6,342 nt of DNA from an uncultured Rhodanobacter sp. GTDB taxonomy: Bacteria; Pseudomonadota; Gammaproteobacteria; Xanthomonadales; Rhodanobacteraceae. Under the pieces are notes generated by a model, which was not told where the DNA came from, did no database searches, and saw only the letters and a program-made list of their open reading frames with translations. A program made the position numbers and the translations under genes. Of this stretch, positions 5,339 to 6,342 are shown one piece after another. The stretch is taken from the NCBI GenBank assembly GCA_903827735.1, contig CAIKJM010000015.1, positions 1-6,342 of the forward strand, read 5' to 3'. The first letter of the stretch is position 1; every line of letters begins with the position of its first letter.

Positions 5339-6342
5339 CTACTTGGCGCCGTAAAGCGCCTTGACGTCTTGACTCAGCGCCGACTGGCTGTCCTCGCGCG
5401 CATAGAACATGTGGCCACCGGCGTATTCCTTCACCTGCACGCGCGTCGGGTCGCCCATCGCCGGCATCTGGTCGACGGCGAGTATTGACACCATGAACGG
5501 ACAGGAGAGATCGTCCCAGCCATGGGCGATCAGCACGCGTAGCCCGGGATCGTTCGCTACCGCTTCGCGCAGTTGGGACACCGAACCCTGGTTCGCATCA
5601 TCGTCCTCGTGCCACAGTTTGTTTACGTCGTAGCTCAGCGCGTTGTAGCGACCGTCGTATTTCCAGCCGACCGTCTGGGTGACGAAGTTGACCATCGCCG
5701 TGGTGGTGGGCGCGATGATGCCGTTGAGGATCGGGTCGCCGGTCTCCTGATGCGGCGCGTACGGGAACGGGTCCCAGGCGGTGACGTTGGAGTCGTAACG
5801 GCTGCCGAGTTTGCCCTGAGCGCGGTAAACCTCACGCAGATAAGCCTGCGTTTCCAGACGACCGCCGGAGCGCTTCACGAACAGCGGATCGAGTCCGGTC
5901 AGCTCGGTAACTTTCTGAATCATCCGGTCGGTGGCCTGTGGATCGGAGCGGCCCTTCATCAAGGTGGTCGCGTATTCACCACGGGTGTATTCGATGATCG
6001 GTTCCATCGCCTCGGGCGTCAGCCGATGTTCGCGCTCGAGATACGCGGCGGCGATGGGCGGAAGCGTCTGCATCCATGGCAGCGGCGACACGTTTTCATC
6101 GTTGGACGCCGCGGCGTCGAGATACGGCGACAGCAGCACCAGGCCGTTCATCGCTACGCCGAGCTGGGTCTGCAGATATTCGGTGATGCGCGGACCGCGG
6201 AAGCCGCCGTAGCTCTCCCCGACCAGATACTTGCGCGAAGTCATGCGTCCGTTCTTGACCAGCCAGTCGTAGACGATGCGCGACAGGTATTTGATGTCGT
6301 TGTCGGTGCTGTAGAACTGCTTGGTGGCTTCCTTGTCATCCA
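5339..6342 (-). CDS. Peptidase S10, serine carboxypeptidase-like, C-terminal part
   Basis: About 333 residues are visible, from the right edge to TAG at 5339-5341. Bacterial members are about 500 residues, so the N-terminus, and with it any signal peptide, is outside the window. The alpha/beta-hydrolase triad is complete. The nucleophile Ser is in GESYGGFRGPR (codon 6212-6214). Asp is in HGWDDLSCPF (codon 5510-5512, by alignment to the GDKDFIC motif of yeast carboxypeptidase Y). His is in AGGHMFY (codon 5411-5413). The stretch DNDIKYLSRIVYDWLVKNGR before the Ser motif is typical of proteobacterial S10 proteins. The visible start-like ATG at 6244 is internal, since homologous sequence continues upstream of it to the edge. 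The likely role is C-terminal trimming of peptides, probably in the periplasm or outside the cell. Substrate and location are inference. Confidence 0.94.
   Translation of the reverse strand, partial: DDKEATKQFYSTDNDIKYLSRIVYDWLVKNGRMTSRKYLVGESYGGFRGPRITEYLQTQLGVAMNGLVLLSPYLDAAASNDENVSPLPWMQTLPPIAAAYLEREHRLTPEAMEPIIEYTRGEYATTLMKGRSDPQATDRMIQKVTELTGLDPLFVKRSGGRLETQAYLREVYRAQGKLGSRYDSNVTAWDPFPYAPHQETGDPILNGIIAPTTTAMVNFVTQTVGWKYDGRYNALSYDVNKLWHEDDDANQGSVSQLREAVANDPGLRVLIAHGWDDLSCPFMVSILAVDQMPAMGDPTRVQVKEYAGGHMFYAREDSQSALSQDVKALYGAK

Noticed and set aside
5339..6244. S10 peptidase starting at the ATG at 6244
   Set aside because: The frame continues to the right edge with typical S10 sequence (DNDIKYLSRIVYDWLVKNGR) just before this ATG, so the Met is internal.
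1..6342. A novel defence or mobile system
   Set aside because: I see no transposase, integrase, nuclease, toxin-antitoxin pair, direct-repeat array or composition break. Every long frame is a recognised housekeeping or metabolic gene, a peptidase, or an orphan exported protein.

Overview
The window is GC-rich, densely coding DNA that looks like a gammaproteobacterial chromosome. The fused RlmK-RlmL 23S rRNA methyltransferase is a gammaproteobacterial architecture. Together with a two-gene egtB-egtD operon, a GESYGG-type S10 peptidase and GC-rich codon use, it points to the Xanthomonadales (Rhodanobacteraceae or Xanthomonadaceae). That placement is inferred from gene content and was not tested by a search. 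I see no mobile element, CRISPR array, tRNA or rRNA gene.

Layout from left to right: (1) the C-terminal two thirds of rlmKL on +, cut by the left edge (1-1403). (2) A small exported Gly/Tyr-rich protein of unknown function on + (1491-1877), closed by a strong intrinsic terminator (1913-1944). (3) A two-gene operon on +: egtB (2123-3373) and egtD (3370-4356), which overlap by ATGA. (4) A symmetric bidirectional terminator (4420-4450) shared by two converging units. (5) An exported SH3b-domain protein with a long Pro/Arg/Gly/Asn-rich tail on - (4454-5146). (6) A 192-base gap holding overlapping inverted repeats. (7) The C-terminal part of a serine carboxypeptidase-like S10 peptidase on -, cut by the right edge (5339-6342).

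How the genes work together: only egtB and egtD form a clear functional unit. EgtD trimethylates histidine to hercynine, and EgtB couples hercynine to a thiol donor with O2, giving the sulfoxide precursor of ergothioneine. No egtA, egtC or egtE homologue lies in the window. EgtB carries a Tyr-Tyr pair like that of the type II enzyme from Chloracidobacterium. The other genes look like independent units: rRNA modification, two orphan envelope or secreted proteins, and a probably exported peptidase.

I do not see strong evidence for a new biological system. The least explained items are the two exported low-complexity proteins that flank egtBD and the mutually exclusive hairpins between the S10 and SH3b genes.
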